Shown here piece after piece: positions 30,804 through 31,612 of a stretch of 31,612 bases of DNA. The stretch spans positions 28,555-60,166 of the forward strand of contig DJEG01000128.1 in the NCBI GenBank assembly GCA_002431305.1, in the 5' to 3' direction. Under the pieces are notes generated by a model that was not told the origin of the DNA, searched no databases, and worked only from the letters and a program-made list of their open reading frames with translations. Every line of letters begins with the position of its first letter. Position 1 is the first letter of the stretch. The position numbers and the translations under genes were made by a program. Origin of the DNA: Ruminococcaceae bacterium UBA5904. Its GTDB lineage: Bacteria; Bacillota; Clostridia; Oscillospirales; Acutalibacteraceae.

Positions 30804-31612
<809 letters not shown>

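Overview
The window reads as a chromosome segment of a gut-type, low-to-mid GC Gram-positive anaerobe of the class Clostridia, most likely Ruminococcaceae/Oscillospirales-like. The signs are a TrmFO folate/FAD tRNA methylase, a T-box leader, an infC-rpmI-rplT operon with an attenuator-type leader, AGGAGG-type ribosome binding sites, a type I dockerin protein, and a GH3 beta-glucosidase with the swapped domain order known from rumen Clostridia. All of this is inferred from gene content; no taxonomic search was possible. Every gene except the GH3 gene lies on the minus strand.

Layout, left to right. 1-1521: 3'-truncated AMP-forming acyl-CoA ligase. 1813-2274: mscL. 2447-4831 (+): GH3 beta-glycosidase, divergent from mscL, with clear promoters for both. 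4889-6181: a small Cro/C1-type regulator followed by a tyrosine-recombinase-fold protein that lacks two catalytic residues. 6438-9140: a secreted 900-residue dockerin protein with a Pro-Glu-Pro repeat linker. 9371-13333: nadD-yqeK-rsfS-leuS, read from a strong promoter through a T-box leader (about 13345-13595) whose probable specifier is the leucine codon CTC. 13634-26782: a long, tightly packed cluster read in the order TrmH-type rRNA methylase, dprA, topA, trmFO, rnc, Elp3-like radical SAM, smc, ftsY, an unrecognised 66-residue ORF, rdgB, yhbY. 26842-28004: infC-rpmI-rplT with its own promoter, leader and attenuator. 28206-30703: trmN6-like methylase, small membrane protein, rsmI, membrane-anchored unknown protein. 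30804-31612: the end of the F1 ATP synthase operon (atpD 3' part, unusually short atpC).

Most of the window is housekeeping: translation factors and tRNA/rRNA modification, DNA topology and chromosome segregation, nucleotide-pool cleaning, NAD synthesis and energy. The accessory material is at the left (GH3, regulator/recombinase-like pair, dockerin protein). Least expected are: the leucine T-box controlling NAD synthesis and the ribosome-silencing factor together with leuS; a coupled 66-residue ORF between ftsY and rdgB; the recombinase-like protein missing its first arginine and its HxxR histidine; an ATP synthase epsilon subunit of only the beta-sandwich domain; and an infC gene whose ribosome binding site points to an ATC start. 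I found no CRISPR array, tRNA, rRNA or insertion sequence.
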